DNA of 64,000 nt, taken from the NCBI GenBank assembly GCA_030847615.1, contig JAUMIR010000002.1, forward strand, positions 119,916,309 through 119,980,308, given 5' to 3'. The notes under the pieces were generated by a model that made no database searches, was not told the DNA's origin, and was given only the letters and a program-made list of their open reading frames with translations. Each line of letters begins with the position of its first letter. Positions within the stretch are counted from its first letter, which is position 1. Position numbers and translations under genes: made by a program. Positions 35,938 through 47,601 of the stretch are shown here, one piece after another. Source of the stretch: Gambelia wislizenii (taxonomy: Eukaryota > Chordata > Lepidosauria > Squamata > Crotaphytidae).

Positions 35938-36464
35938 TTATTTTATGGTGGCACCGGTATTTGACAATAAAGGAAGGAGAATTTGACAATATTAAACATG
36001 AGACCAGGCAAGTGGGAGAGTCATTAAAATCCATCTACAAACCTTGATCTACCCATCACACTGCCTGATGCAATGAATATAATCCCCACAGAATTCAAAC
36101 ATTAGAAAAACCAAGAATTTTTCACCTGCTTCCTTCACTCCTCTTTCCCATGCTACAGTTCCTATAAATTTAATAGTAATGCAGAATAGCCAGGAAAAAC
36201 CAGAGGAATCAGCCAAGATTGCAATAAAAAGGACAATCTGGAAAAGGCACTCTGCGATCAGCAAAACAAACTACTTGGGGGACATGTGTGAATAGTGGGA
36301 ACAATATTGTTGCACTGTTAATTCTATATTTACATATTTGCATATTCAGTCTGACCTTTCAAGGATGAGTAGCATGTGAACATAAGAATTAATAAGTTTC
36401 CCAAGCAACTCTTTTTGGAAGTCATGCTTAGCTTCTAATACCTTGGTGTGTGTGTGTGTGTGTG

Positions 36465-36622
36465 AACTTTTGGCAACCCCATAGAGTTTTCTTAGGCAAG
36501 GAATACTCAGAGGTGGTTTTGCCAGTTCCTTCCTCTGAAATATAGCCTACATCCTGTGGTTTCTTGGCAGTCTCTCATCAAAGTACTAACCAGGTCTAAC
36601 CCTGCTTAGCTTCTGTGATCTG
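36465..36622 (-). mobile_element. 5S-rRNA-derived SINE
   Basis: Read on the minus strand, 36622-36565 gives cagatcacagaagctaagc, then a ggttagacctggttagtac block and a gatgagagac block. This matches the internal-promoter part of 5S rRNA with scattered changes. The body continues with gaggaaggaactggcaaaacc and ends ctatggggttgccaaaag, followed by a (CA)n tail (a GT run at 36446-36464 on the plus strand). SINEs headed by 5S sequence and ending in a gggtcgccataag-type tail are known in squamates. It is not a functional 5S gene: only part of the gene is present and it is mutated. Confidence 0.8.
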
Positions 36623-36720
36623 GTCTATAAAAATATTAGACCAATTCATGGAGGTTGCTTCCATTAACACCTGGTACTCATGATAGCCATCAAACACTGT
36701 ACTGGAACTGGGAACTGTAG

Positions 36721-36800
36721 TACTCCAGATGTTGTTGGGCTGCAAGTGCCATCATCCCTGTCTATTAATCATACTGGCTGGGGCTGATGGATTTTCTGCA
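36721..36800. mobile_element. Fragment of a palindromic ACTCCAGATGTTGTTGG-type repeat
   Basis: The blocks actccagatgttgttgggct, aagtgccatcatccctg and actggctggggctgatgg match one arm of a foldback repeat common in squamates. A reversed partial copy lies at about 62300-62385. Confidence 0.5.
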
Positions 36801-36878
36801 CCCATTCCCCCTCTGCTAAGGGGTTACTGTGCCTTCAGTTTGTTCATACTGAAAAAAACAGCAGTGGGCTGGAGGGTT

Positions 36879-36880
<2 letters not shown>

Positions 36881-36923
<43 letters not shown>
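36881..36923. repeat. (AT)n microsatellite
   Basis: About 21 uninterrupted AT units. Such runs can extrude as cruciforms. Confidence 0.97.
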
Positions 36924-36926
<3 letters not shown>

Positions 36927-37619
36927 AAGCTTTATGCTTATTGGTATCTTGCTTCTTTTTGGCATTTTTTCTTGTCATACAAAGTAGACATGATTTTCTG
37001 ATTTAAATGGTATTCTGAAGATGTTAAATATCCTTTTAAGTACAAAAGAGTATGGATGAAACCATGCATTGAAATCCTGAGATTTTGTGACAAATGTGTT
37101 GAGAGTATAAAGCAAACCATTTTCTGCCATTACTCTGTTGTGTGGGAAGGTAAGTGCACAGTTAAACTGATGAGACAATCATTCTGAAAATCCTGCTGTA
37201 TTCATTCTCCTTGGGGACTATAATTAATGTAACTGGCTGTTCTCTTTATTCAGGTCAATGCAAAGGCTCAGCTCATATATCCCAGTGCAGCCCCCCTCCC
37301 CCCCAAAAAAGGGTGGAGGGGGACAAAACTGGAGAATAAGAAGATGGGCTCACTGTATGGAAGCTCATATTAGTAAGTCAAATAAATACCAAGAAAACAA
37401 GATATTAGTAGAATAAAACCAAGGCAGGGTAAGCCCCACTCACCTGCTCAGAACCTGAGCCAATGGAGAGCAAAGCATACAAGATAATAAAATATGTTAA
37501 GGCTACGCAGGGAAAAGTGCCTTGATCCTAATAGCAAAAAGAAAAGGAAGGCAAGCGAAAATTAAAATAACAAAACCCACAAAAATCACCAAAAAACCAG
37601 ATGGAATCAGACAAAGCTA

Positions 37620-37996
37620 GAAACCACTGTGCACATGCTACCAGAGACTGTCAATGACAAGAATTGGGCAGAGCAATGGCGACTGTCGCGATGGGTATAT
37701 ATACCCTCTCCGCACTTCCTCGCCGAAACACGGCAACCAATAGGGCACTGTGGCAGAGGGAAGTACATGACAACAGAAGTGGGCACTCACATAAACACTA
37801 CATTGACTGACGTGTCTCCAGGCATTCGAATTGCTTTGTTAAGACAGTACAAATGGCCACCCATTTGAATTATCAATTCAATACCCTCCTCTGATTCGCA
37901 TGCTCCCAATACCGTCTGTACAGTTCGCGTCTGATGCGAATGTACGAATGTGCAATACTGTTCATATTATCCCTTGCTGTATAGGCAGGACCTCAG
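37620..37996 (-). mobile_element. hAT MITE, related to the pair at 44359-45542, left end unclear
   Basis: The right end reads gttcatattatcccttgctg followed by tataggcaggacctcag. Its reverse complement opens ctgaggtcctgcctata and continues with an aatatgaacag block, as in the MITEs at 44359 and 45542. The interior has many attcg/cgaat words, which also mark that family. I could not fix the left boundary. Confidence 0.6.
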
Positions 37997-38744
37997 TATA
38001 TGAGGCAAAGGGGAACTATGTACTGAAGAATTGAATTGTTTTCCTTGGCCTTTGTAGGCATTATTAAGGCATCTTCCAGTTGTCTAGGATTGCTGCCACC
38101 TTGGAAGATAATTCTGATAGTTTGGCCCTGTGAACCAATGACTCTCAGGGAAAAGTTGCTCATATATTAATACTAGTAAAAGTTAGATATTGATGTGTTT
38201 AAGCAACTCTTATTACAGTAAACTTATCCACCTGGTTACACATAAGAATAATACCTACAGTCACCTTGAGAACTTCATCCTTTCCTGTAAAATTGTTTGA
38301 ACGTGTATAAAAAAAAGCAACAGGTATGAAGACTTGAGCAGACTGTAATTGCACAATATTCAAAGTTCCCAAGATCAAATTTAATAAAATGATACAGTAC
38401 CTAGCAATAATTACCACTATACCAAGGCCAAATCAGCACTTTACCACATTTCATTTTTGTCATTACCAGAGTCAGAAAAGAATCTCTTGGCACTTCTTAT
38501 ATGAATGCACTTACAAAATAGCAGGCTTCTTTTTCTGCCACCATGCAAATAAATCTGATCCAGGTTTTTTGTCAGGTGAGGCAGGGCAAAAGAAATGCGA
38601 ACATGTGGGATTGTAAAGTAGATTTAGTATCTGCTTGTGAAAACTGGTGGAAAAGAAGTAGCAGTAGTAGTAGTTGTGGTTGCTGAATGTATGCACAGGT
38701 ACAAAAAGTACAAATACAAAGGAATCGGCTTTCTTAATGGAAGT

Positions 38745-38940
38745 AGCCAGTGTGGTGTAGTGGTCTGAGTGTTGGACTAGGACAACAGTAGACAAGGGCT
38801 GGAATTCCCACTCAGCTATGGAAACCCACTGGGTGACCCTGGGCAAGTCACACTCTCTCAGCCTCAGAGGAAGGTAATGGCAAACCCCCTCTGAAGAAAT
38901 CTTGCCAAGAAAACCTTGAAGGCACATAACAACAAGAACA
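38745..38940 (+). mobile_element. tRNA-derived SINE
   Basis: The head gccagtgtggtgtagtggtc and following gagtgttggactagga carry a tRNA-like A box, and gctggaattcc about 30 bases on is a B-box relic. The body has ggaaacccactgggtgaccc, cactctctcagcctcagagg and atcttgccaagaaaacc blocks and ends cttgaaggcacataacaaca. This is the tRNA-headed SINE type common in lizards. The gggtcgccataag segment usual before the tail is missing, so this copy carries an internal deletion. Confidence 0.8.
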
Positions 38941-39013
38941 AATGAAAGAAGAGGGAGGTAACAATGCCCGGACAGAAATTCCATTCATATCAAATCCTGT
39001 GTGGCTTTCCTTC

Positions 39014-39283
39014 TACAGTAGGAACCCTGTATCCGCAGAAGATTGGTTCCACCACCACCCCGTGAATACAAAAAACCGTGGATAACAGCAAATACCATTG
39101 AAAATAATGGGACTACAAGTTTAAAATACCATAGAGATTGCCTTGGAGGACCTAGAAAATGTCTAGAGAGGATGCCTCTCTAGGTATCTTCTAAGAAGAC
39201 TCTATGGTAGGTGTGCTGTTTTGTGTCCCATGGATAACTGAATCAGTGGATAATGAATCAGTGGATACAGAGGTCCTACTGTA
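39014..39283. mobile_element. Tigger/mariner-like MITE with TA duplication
   Basis: The element 39016-39281 (266 bp) starts CAGTAGGAACCCTGTATCC and ends with the inverted form, gtggatacagaggtcctactg. It is flanked by TA on both sides (39014-39015 and 39282-39283), the target duplication of Tc1/mariner elements. There is no coding capacity. A similar element lies 470 bp downstream. Confidence 0.88.
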
Positions 39284-39747
39284 TTTGGTGAAATCCTTTG
39301 AGCAAAGGATTTCACCAAACAAAACACAGAAGAAAACAAAACACAGAAGTGGAGATACTGCAGACTATTTGCAGGATCTCTCCCTTCCCCCATTTATTTC
39401 TCTTCACTAGCCTTTGTACACCATTATGAACAAGGCCTTTTGCTTTAACTGTAAGAAGTAAGGCTGTATCAGGACTTCCTTGAGCCACTTTGCACACTGT
39501 TTTGGATATAGCCATGTGGCTGTAATACAAAAACAGTAAATATTACTCCAGAGCAAGCAAGGACCTTTCCTGTGGCAGGCCCTGGTTAAGGAATTTGCCT
39601 TCAAGAACAGTTACTGACTTGCCCCATCCCTGCTGAACTTTCAGCAGACATTTCTACAATAGTTGGCTTCTAATGGTTTTCTTAAACATCAGACTGCAGA
39701 TTTTAACTCTCTTATCTTTGGTTTTAATATCAAGGGTTTTTTTTTAT

Positions 39748-39978
39748 TACAGTTGTCCCTCCATATCCACAGATTTGGTATCCACAGATTTAAGTATTCA
39801 CAGCTTGAAAATATTCTTAAAAAAATAATCCAAAAAGCAAACTTTGATTTTGCCATCTTACGTAAGGGACACCATTTTGCTGTGCCATTGCATATAATGG
39901 GACTTGAGCATTCAAGGATTTTGGTATTCAAAGGCAGTCTGGGAACCAAACCCCAGTGAATATGAAGGGACAACCGTA
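39748..39978. mobile_element. Tigger/mariner-like MITE with TA duplication
   Basis: The element 39750-39976 (227 bp) opens CAGTTGTCCCTCCATATCC and closes gaatatgaagggacaaccg, inverted repeats of the Tigger type. It is flanked by TA at 39748-39749 and 39977-39978. It is non-coding. Confidence 0.88.
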
Positions 39979-41576
39979 CTTAAATTGTGTTGTGCTTATT
40001 TTTTTCTTTCTTTTTGTGTGTATATGTTGTTTTGTAAAGTGCCTTCAGGGCTCTTAGGGTCTAAAAGGTGCAAGTGTATGTCTTTATAAATAATGTAAGT
40101 TTCATACCATGTTAACTTTCACAACCTCGGTTGCCAAAATGACTTAAATGGGGCTCACAAGACTGACAGCACTGCAGTGATTACAGGCAGTGGCATATAG
40201 TAGTAATATGCAGGCAAGCCTATAATCCTTTATCTGACTAGAAAGCCTGATTTATTACATGCCAATATTTATTTTGATCTTCTGGTTTGAATGGAGCTTT
40301 CCCAGTAGAGTGAGATAAAGTGAATAAAAAGGAAATAATATCAAAAGGAGGCACAAAGGTGAAATTAAATATTATAAAATTCCCAAATGTGCAAAAATTT
40401 TAAATTTCAAAAGCTATAGATGGATGACAGAAATTTTATCAGGAAAAAAAATATATAGCTGAATTTTAGAATCAAAATGTGAAAATAAAATTTGAACACT
40501 CCATGTTTTGATTGACTACATGAAGCTAATATTAAATGTTTTAAGTTTTAGAAAGCTGTCAAATACTGGCAAATATTTGACTGCTATTGCATAGCAGCTG
40601 TCACTGTCAAAGACTACCTGCTACATGTCAAAAATAGTTCAAAACTGACAATTATTGCATGTCAACTGTCAGATACTGACAAATGATGGCTGGTGGAACA
40701 AAACCTTTGTATGTGAAATGCTGACGCTTCCCATCAAATAAGTACCAAATATGTAGAATTTATTATTGATCAAAACTCACAGTGAAGGATTTTTCAGGGC
40801 AACTTCATTTCAGCTGTGTGATTTGTACTACAGTGATAACAGACAAACAGCCCACCACATCTTAAAGTGAAGCTATGCTTCATTCAAGGAAGGGGTAAGC
40901 AAAGTTGATATTAAAGAGTAATGTGCCATCTCTGGGGGCATGAGCCTCCAGGGAGCCCCTGCTGTGTGTGTGTGTGGGGGGGAGGAAGGGCGGCAGGCAT
41001 TGGGGCTGCAGGGACCCCCCCTTTTTCCCCTGGTCTCCAGGATGTAAGCAGTGGGCCGGCAGCTGGTTCATTCACCAACAGGTTAAACAATCTCAAATCA
41101 CTACAGAGGTAACTACAGTTTACTTAACAGCAACAGTTGGGATATTTCATGCCCTTGACTCAAAAATATTTGTTTTCTTTTTGATGAGCTGTAGCTTTGT
41201 GATCAATATTGTGTTTTTGTTTTTTTTAAGAAAAGGGAAATAGGAAATTTACTCCCTGGGTGATGTTGACATACAGCCAGGCATTATTAGTACACCCCAA
41301 CATGCACTTGGGGTTTGGAAGACACTCCAATGGTAGATCAGTAATGCAACAAGAGTTTCAGGAACTATAACCCAAACTTCACATTACAGTACTTTGATGA
41401 ATGGTACCTCTGGAGGCTATAAATTAATATAGGGGAAAATTTTTAAGCCTCCAATAAGGGAGGAGTAATAAATATTTGTTTTCCTGAAGGACTAATACAT
41501 TCAATCGACAACAAATGAAACCTTTTGCCTTTGTCTACTTACATTTATCATCATCTAGGTCAAGAATTGCTGATTT

Positions 41577-43320
41577 ACTATTATTTATCTATTTCATTTC
41601 ATTTGTATGTCACCTTTTTCCCACAGTGGGGCCCAAGGCACTTCCCAAAGAATGTCAATTGAAAACCTTAAAAATAAAAATTTAAAAACAATTTAAAATC
41701 CTCACATTAAATAGTACAGAATGTAGAAGACATACAGAAGTTAAAGAATAGATAAATAAAACACACATCCCAGTAAGAAGCTTCCCTGCTTATGCACTAA
41801 AAGCCTGCTTAAACAAAAAGGTCTTTGCCTGCTAGCAAAATGAAAGCTGGGAGAGGGCCAGCTTAGCCTCCCACGGAAGGGAGTTCCAGAGGGTGGGAGC
41901 AGGCCCTGAAAGGGCTCTCTCTCATGTCCTCACTAAGCAAGCCTGTGATGGTGGCAGGACCGAGAGAAAGCCTTCCCCTGATGATCTTAAAATGCGTACG
42001 GGGAGATACAGTCTTTCAGATAGTCTGGATGCAAGCCATATAGGGCTTTATAGGTCATGACCAACACTTTGAATTGTGCCCTGAAACAAATCAGTAGCCA
42101 GTGAAGCTGTTTTAACAAGGGAGGTATATGCTCCCTGTAACTGGGCCCAGTCAGCATTCTGGCTGCAGCATTTTGGACCCACTGAAGGCAGCCATGTCCC
42201 GCAACAGCACCCCTCCAAGAAGGACCAGAATCACTGCAGAAGACTGCCCCCAAGTCCCATCCCAGAGAGGCAGCTCAGAAGGATACCATGGTCAATGGCA
42301 CTGAAAGCTGATGAGAGGTCCAGCAGAACCAGCAGGGACACACTCCCCCTGTCCAGTTCTCTGCATAGGTAATCCACCAAGGCAACCAAAGCCGTCTACT
42401 GCCATCACTGTTCTAGTCTCCGTCCTGCTCATTTCATCACTGCCACTCCTTAGTGAACCAGGGGGCTTGTATGACTCTACTTCATGGGAGGGGATGCTTA
42501 GGGGCAACTGTGTCAGCCCCCCTTGCAATTTCCCTGTTCCAGAGATCAGCCAGGGATCACCTGCCAAGGCGACAGGATCAGCTGCCAAGGCAACAGGAAA
42601 CACCACAAGAGCCACCAGGAATCCACTTGGATCCATAAGTCTCCTGGGGCAGACCATCTTACTCTGCCCCCCACCCCTGCAGAGGCTCTGAGTCCCAGTG
42701 AGTTCAAACTCCATAAAGTAGTGATCAGTCCATAACAGAACTACAGAAATTTCTTTCACACCTAGATCACCATCATCCTGCCCAGCACAGAAAACTAGGT
42801 CCAGAGGGTGTCCTGCAGCATGGGTGGCACCAGATATTACTTGGGAGAGACCTATGGTTATCATGGCAGACATGAAGTCTTGAGCCGGTCCTGACAGAGT
42901 GGTCTCTGCATGTATGTTGAAGTCCCCAGTACAACACACTGAGGGGACTCCAACATCACCACCAAGACCAACTCAGCCAGGTCAGGATGGAAGACTGTTG
43001 AGCAGTGTACACCAACAGAATCCCTATTCTGTCCCAGCCACCCACGTTTAAAAATATACACTTGAACCCAGAAGACTAGGGGGCAGGGCATCTGGTGTGG
43101 GAGATTGAACCCCAACAGACCACTGCAATTTTATCTCCTTCCCCCCACCCCAGGCCTAGCCTGCTACTGTACAGAGAACTCAGGTGGAAAAAACTGGGAG
43201 AGGTTAGCCCCCCCTCCCCCAGCTTCATCCAGCCAGGTCTCTATAATACAAGCCAGGTTGGCATGCTCATCTAGGATCAAGTCCTAGATCAAGGATGTTT
43301 TTCATTCACCAACCTGACAC
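41577..43320 (-). mobile_element. L2-type LINE, internally deleted
   Basis: Read on the minus strand, the right part encodes an endonuclease piece with GDFNIHAE (42927-42904), an LDLVFC block and a WTDHYF block. The left part (42253-41987) encodes the very end of the reverse transcriptase region (QWVQNAAARML, KQLHWL, FKVLVMTYKAL), followed by an L2-like 3' UTR to 41577. The catalytic Y-A-D-D region is absent between them, so the central part of the element has been lost. Stops and shifts make it non-functional. Confidence 0.75.
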
Positions 43321-44358
43321 TGAGCAGCAACATTCTCAGCTCAGGGAGCCTGTATATCCAAAGGAGAGACCAGATTTCATAAACAGATGGTACAACTGGA
43401 AGAAAGATACTAGGGATAATTAAATAATTAGGATAATTATTAGGATAATTAATAGTTGAGTTAGGAAGAAGTTGATCAAGACTAACGCCTCTCTTGCTGA
43501 CATCAGGAGGTTGATATGGAGGGTTTTGGTTATTTTTTAAACAAATGGTGGAACATTCTACCATGTTATCCTCCACCTGTAGTCTAACCGCACCAGACAT
43601 ACAGTATGTTTGACAATTCACTGGGAACTTCTGGTAACTTTGTAGACTTGCTCTAGCCCCAGGGTGGGGATCCTATGGTTCTTCTGGTTGTTGTGGGCTA
43701 CGTTCCTCTCATTTCTGACCACTAACCATGCTTCCTACCTGGAGGCCAAAAATACCTGGAGAATGACAGCTATCCTTGGCTGAGACAAAAACATAGAGAA
43801 AACCTTTTAGTTAGTTATGGTAATACAATAAGCCAAATTTGCATAACTGGTAGTGTTGTTAATTCATTAAGCCAAATCTATCAATCAAATGTCATCTAGC
43901 AATGTTGTAAAATGCCTTGGGAAAGTTTCAGTTTAAGCCCCTCTATTGAACCCAAAGGCATTAGCGATATTATATATTTTATGCATTTGTTTAAAACATG
44001 TGACATCCTCTCTTCCACACCACCATCAATGGCTTTCACAGAGCAGGTTACAACAGTTTAAAATATCATGCTTAATAAATACATATAAAAGCCAATACAT
44101 TAAAAAGCAGCTAAAAAGAAGCATATTCCTGACAGTGACACTAGAAAATCCTATTGTAAGCCAGTAGCCAGACTGAAAGGAAGGTTTACACCAAGCCTTG
44201 TCATTGTGCTCTCTCAGCCTGAGTAACTGCACTGTGTGTTTTAAGCAAAGATACAAAAGTGTGTCAAATACACCTGCTATTCCATTAAACTTGGCATACC
44301 CTGAAAATGCATCCACTAACATCTTAATACTAAATGGCACCAATGGGAGCTTTCCTAT

Positions 44359-44910
44359 AGGTCCTGTCTATACGGTGAAAATAATACGAACGGCATGCCA
44401 ACATATGGCAGTCTGTTAAAATAGCTATTTACACAAATATATGTCATTCTGAAAGGGGGGCAACCAAATCTACCACAAAGTTCGTGTGTGCCACGTCCAG
44501 GGCTTTGTACGGATTTTTAAAAAAAGCTCTGTACGACATGCAAATGTGCGATTGTTTGAACACTCAAGTTCGCATAAATACGAACAGGCAGTGCAATCTG
44601 ATTGGCTGGAAAAGGATGGGGGCAGGGATAGCAAAGAGGGAAAGCAGCTGTGGCCACCATGTTGGATTTTCGATTAAGCGAGGGTCTGTAAGTCAATGAA
44701 ATGGCGATTTTATACTCTTTTTTATTTTTTCTGTCTTTGTAAATACGAAGTGTTGCTTGTGTGCACCCTGGGAAACTTGCAGCCACCAGCTGGCTAGGGG
44801 GTCATGTGGAGTTTAGGGGAACTTTTGGCCATGTAGGCAGTTTGCATTGTTGCGAACGCCTGCGTTTCCGAACGTGTTTGTATATTTCCTCCCTCATATA
44901 GACAAGACCT
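44359..44910 (+). mobile_element. hAT-type MITE, copy A of an inverted pair
   Basis: The left end is aggtcctgtctatacgg and the right end tatagacaagacct, inverted repeats of the CAGGGCTTGTCTATA type. The interior carries aataatacgaacggca, a gattggctgg block, a ggccaccatgttgga block and a gaacgcctgcg block, all found in reverse at 44957-45542. I saw no clear target duplication. It is non-coding. Confidence 0.78.
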
Positions 44911-44956
44911 CAGTGAATAGTATGTATGCTCCCCCCCCCCGCCTCAGTACAGACTA

Positions 44957-45542
44957 GCATCTTGTCTATACGAGGGAGAAAAAATACAAACACGTCCAAA
45001 AAAGCAGGCATTCGCAACAATGCAACCTGTCTTCATGGCCAAAAAAGCCCCCCTAAACTCTGCATGACCCCTAGCCAGGATTGCAGCCATGAGTGATTTA
45101 TGTGCAATTTTAAATCTGCCGCTGTCAATTAAAAAAAAAAAAAATTCCCATGGTGTGCATAAGTGATAGTTCATAATTTGAAAAAAAGGAAAAAAAGAGT
45201 ATAAGATCACCTTTTGATCGATTTACCGGACCCTCGCTTAGCTGAAAATTTAACATGGCAGCTGCAGGCATTTTCCCTGTTTGCTAGCCCTGCCCCCATC
45301 CTCGTCCAGCCAATCAGATTACACTGCCTCTTTGTATCTGTGTAAATGCGATCATCCAAACGATTACACAATCGCATGCCATATGGAGCTTTTAAAAAAA
45401 TTCGTATGAAGCCCCAGACCACATGGACTTTGCAGTGGATTTGGCTGCTGCCCTTCTGAATAACGTGTACAAATGTCCGCATGAACAGATCAGCTTCCGT
45501 TCATGTGCCGTTCATATTATTTTGACTGTATAGACAAGCCCT
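44957..45542 (-). mobile_element. hAT-type MITE, copy B, with target duplication
   Basis: This is the reverse complement of copy A, with the same end blocks (cttgtctatacgaggg at the left, ttttgactgtatagacaagc at the right). The word cagacta flanks both sides (44950-44956 and 45543-45549), and the next base outward differs, which fits an 8-bp hAT duplication with one mismatch. The spacer from copy A is about 46 bases. Confidence 0.82.
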
Positions 45543-45621
45543 CAGACTATGGCAGGGGCAAAAGGTAAAAGCTCATCCCTCTCCATCAGGTCCCAATCCC
45601 CTCCCTCCACACACACAAGCT

Positions 45622-45662
45622 CCTTCTTTCCTTCCTTCCTTCCTTCCTTCCTTCTTCCTTCC
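45622..45662. repeat. (TTCC)n microsatellite
   Basis: Repeated cttc/ttcc units with one interruption. Confidence 0.9.
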
Positions 45663-46732
45663 GTGTTCTGTACTTTGGTCAAACATATAAAGGCTAAATA
45701 ATGCCACATCTTAGTTTGACCCTCAGGCAGTAGTTCTTAAAATTACATTTTTGTTCCTATAAATGACCACCTGGAAGAACCAAAACAGTTCAAATAGAGG
45801 AGCTATCAAATCTGAGCCTGTGGAGTGGCCCCTGTTCCCATCAATCCCTTTCTTGGCTTTAGAACTGCTCTTATAAAAAAGTGTTTTCTAGGAGCCACAG
45901 GATACACAATTGTAAGCCAGTGTAACTCATAAAGTGGTGGCCCCTGGACTGGTGTTGGTCTCTGAGCCAGTGGCTGCTAGTCCCTGACAAGTTTCCAGGA
46001 AAGAAAAAAACATCTGCCTCTAGTGGACACACATTTAGTGCTGGTCCCTGGCACATTGGGGGGAAAAATAATTGCAGGTCCCCCACATGAGAAAGCCTGA
46101 GAAGTACTGGTGCAAGCAATTCAGCCTTTACAGATAATTCTCCTTGTGCATTATTTTAAAAGATTAAACAATGGTCTAGAGAGGTTAATATATATGTTGA
46201 CTCTAAATATAAATCCTATTCATCTGTTAATCTGCTCTGCTCTGTCCCAGTCTCACTTTTCTAGCCAAACCAATTTAATATTGCAGTGAATATTTCAACT
46301 ATATTTAATTTTTAGAAGGACTTTAGGACTAGACATCATAAAGGTGACACTTTTCAAGTCAAGGTACTATATCTCTATCATGTGTCTCCATCAGTAAGCA
46401 ATCACAAAAACTGTTCTCAATATGTAAAGTATTTTCCCAGTAGGATACCAAGTTAACACTCAGACCCCCAAAGAATATCACACTGTCTGTGTTCCTGACA
46501 CACTTGCCAATAACAACTCAGTGGATGCAAAACTGGCAGTTGCATACAATAAGAAATGCGTAGCAACTGATCCATTTCTGAGAGGAAGTTACAAAGAAAG
46601 GATTCATGTTCATAGAGCCAAGATACTAAATTGTGAAATTTAGCCTTTTGTTATTTTGTTTATACTTGTTTATACTTCTGATTTCTCCCATGTGGAGAAA
46701 AATCACATATTAGAGACCTGCTTTTCCTTACT

Positions 46733-46854
46733 CAGGCCAAATCCACACTATACAAATAATCCACTTTGAAACTGGATTACTTGCCATGGCTCCTTCTTAT
46801 GGAATCCTGGGAGTTGTAGTTTGGTGAGGCACCAGCACTCATTGGCAGAGAAAG

Positions 46855-46895
<41 letters not shown>

Positions 46896-47601
46896 CTCTT
46901 CTTCACAAACGAAGATTTAGGAAGGACTCATCCTATGCTTTCTGCAAGCGCGCTGATGACTAAAAAGGCCAATCTGAGATAAACAAGTCCAGTTGCAGAA
47001 AGCACAGCAGAAGGTCTCCTTGGGTGATGTTTCTGGGTTGTGATTCTTTCTGCATTGTCATTTCTCTTCAAGACTTGTTCGGCGTGAGTTCTCAAATAAG
47101 GCTGCAGCATTGTGGATAGTGCATCTCCATGCCTCCCGATGTGAGGCCATGACGGACCATTGTTGGTGATTAATTTGGCCAAGCCTGAGATGTTGTTTCA
47201 GGGAGGCCTCGTATCATTTTTTTTTTTTGGTGTGCCCCTCTTATGCTGACCCATGGCGAGTTCACCGTAGAGTACTATTTTTGGGAGGTGATGGTCCTCC
47301 ATCCTAGAAATGTGCCCTGCCCAGCGCAGCTGTGTTCTCAATATCATGGCCTCAATGCTGGTGATCCCTGCTTGATCAAGGACAGCAACATTCGTCACAT
47401 AGTCAGTCCAGTGTATATTTAGGATTGTGCATATATAGCGCTGATGAAAGCATTCGAGGAGTCATAGGTGGTGGCGATAGGTGACCCATGTTTCAGCTAA
47501 AGACCTTGTAAAACTATACATTCCAGTGTCCAATAGAAAGGAGCCATGGCAAATAATCCAGTCTCGAACCAGATTATTTGTGTAGTATGGATTTGGCCTC
47601 A
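46733..47601. mobile_element. Palindromic MITE interrupted by a retrotransposon fragment
   Basis: The left arm (about 46735-46830: ggccaaatccacactat, then aaataatccactttgaaac and ttgccatggctcc) matches the reverse complement of the right arm (about 47598-47520: ggccaaatccatactac, aaataatctggttcgagac, ttgccatggctcc). The middle (46857-47510) is a (CT)n run plus an inverted copy of the retrotransposon fragment seen at 33375-34100. The nesting shows the MITE was present first. Confidence 0.75.
46857..47510 (-). mobile_element. Second copy of the non-LTR 3' end with a (GA)n tail
   Basis: On the minus strand the copy encodes TNVAVLDQAGITSIEAMILR, the QLRWAGHISRMEDHHLPK block and the LYGEL block, then (frame changed) the Cys/His tail. 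The element ends gtgaagaagagccagag followed by a long (GA)n run, which is the (CT)n at 46857-46892 on the plus strand. It is close in sequence to the copy at 33375-34100 but reversed. It is truncated at its 5' side near 47510. Confidence 0.8.

Noticed and set aside
36565..36622. 5S rRNA gene
   Set aside because: Only part of the 5S sequence is present, with substitutions, and it is fused to a SINE body.
38745..38820. Functional tRNA gene
   Set aside because: The A and B boxes are degraded, no cloverleaf closes, and the sequence continues into a SINE body.
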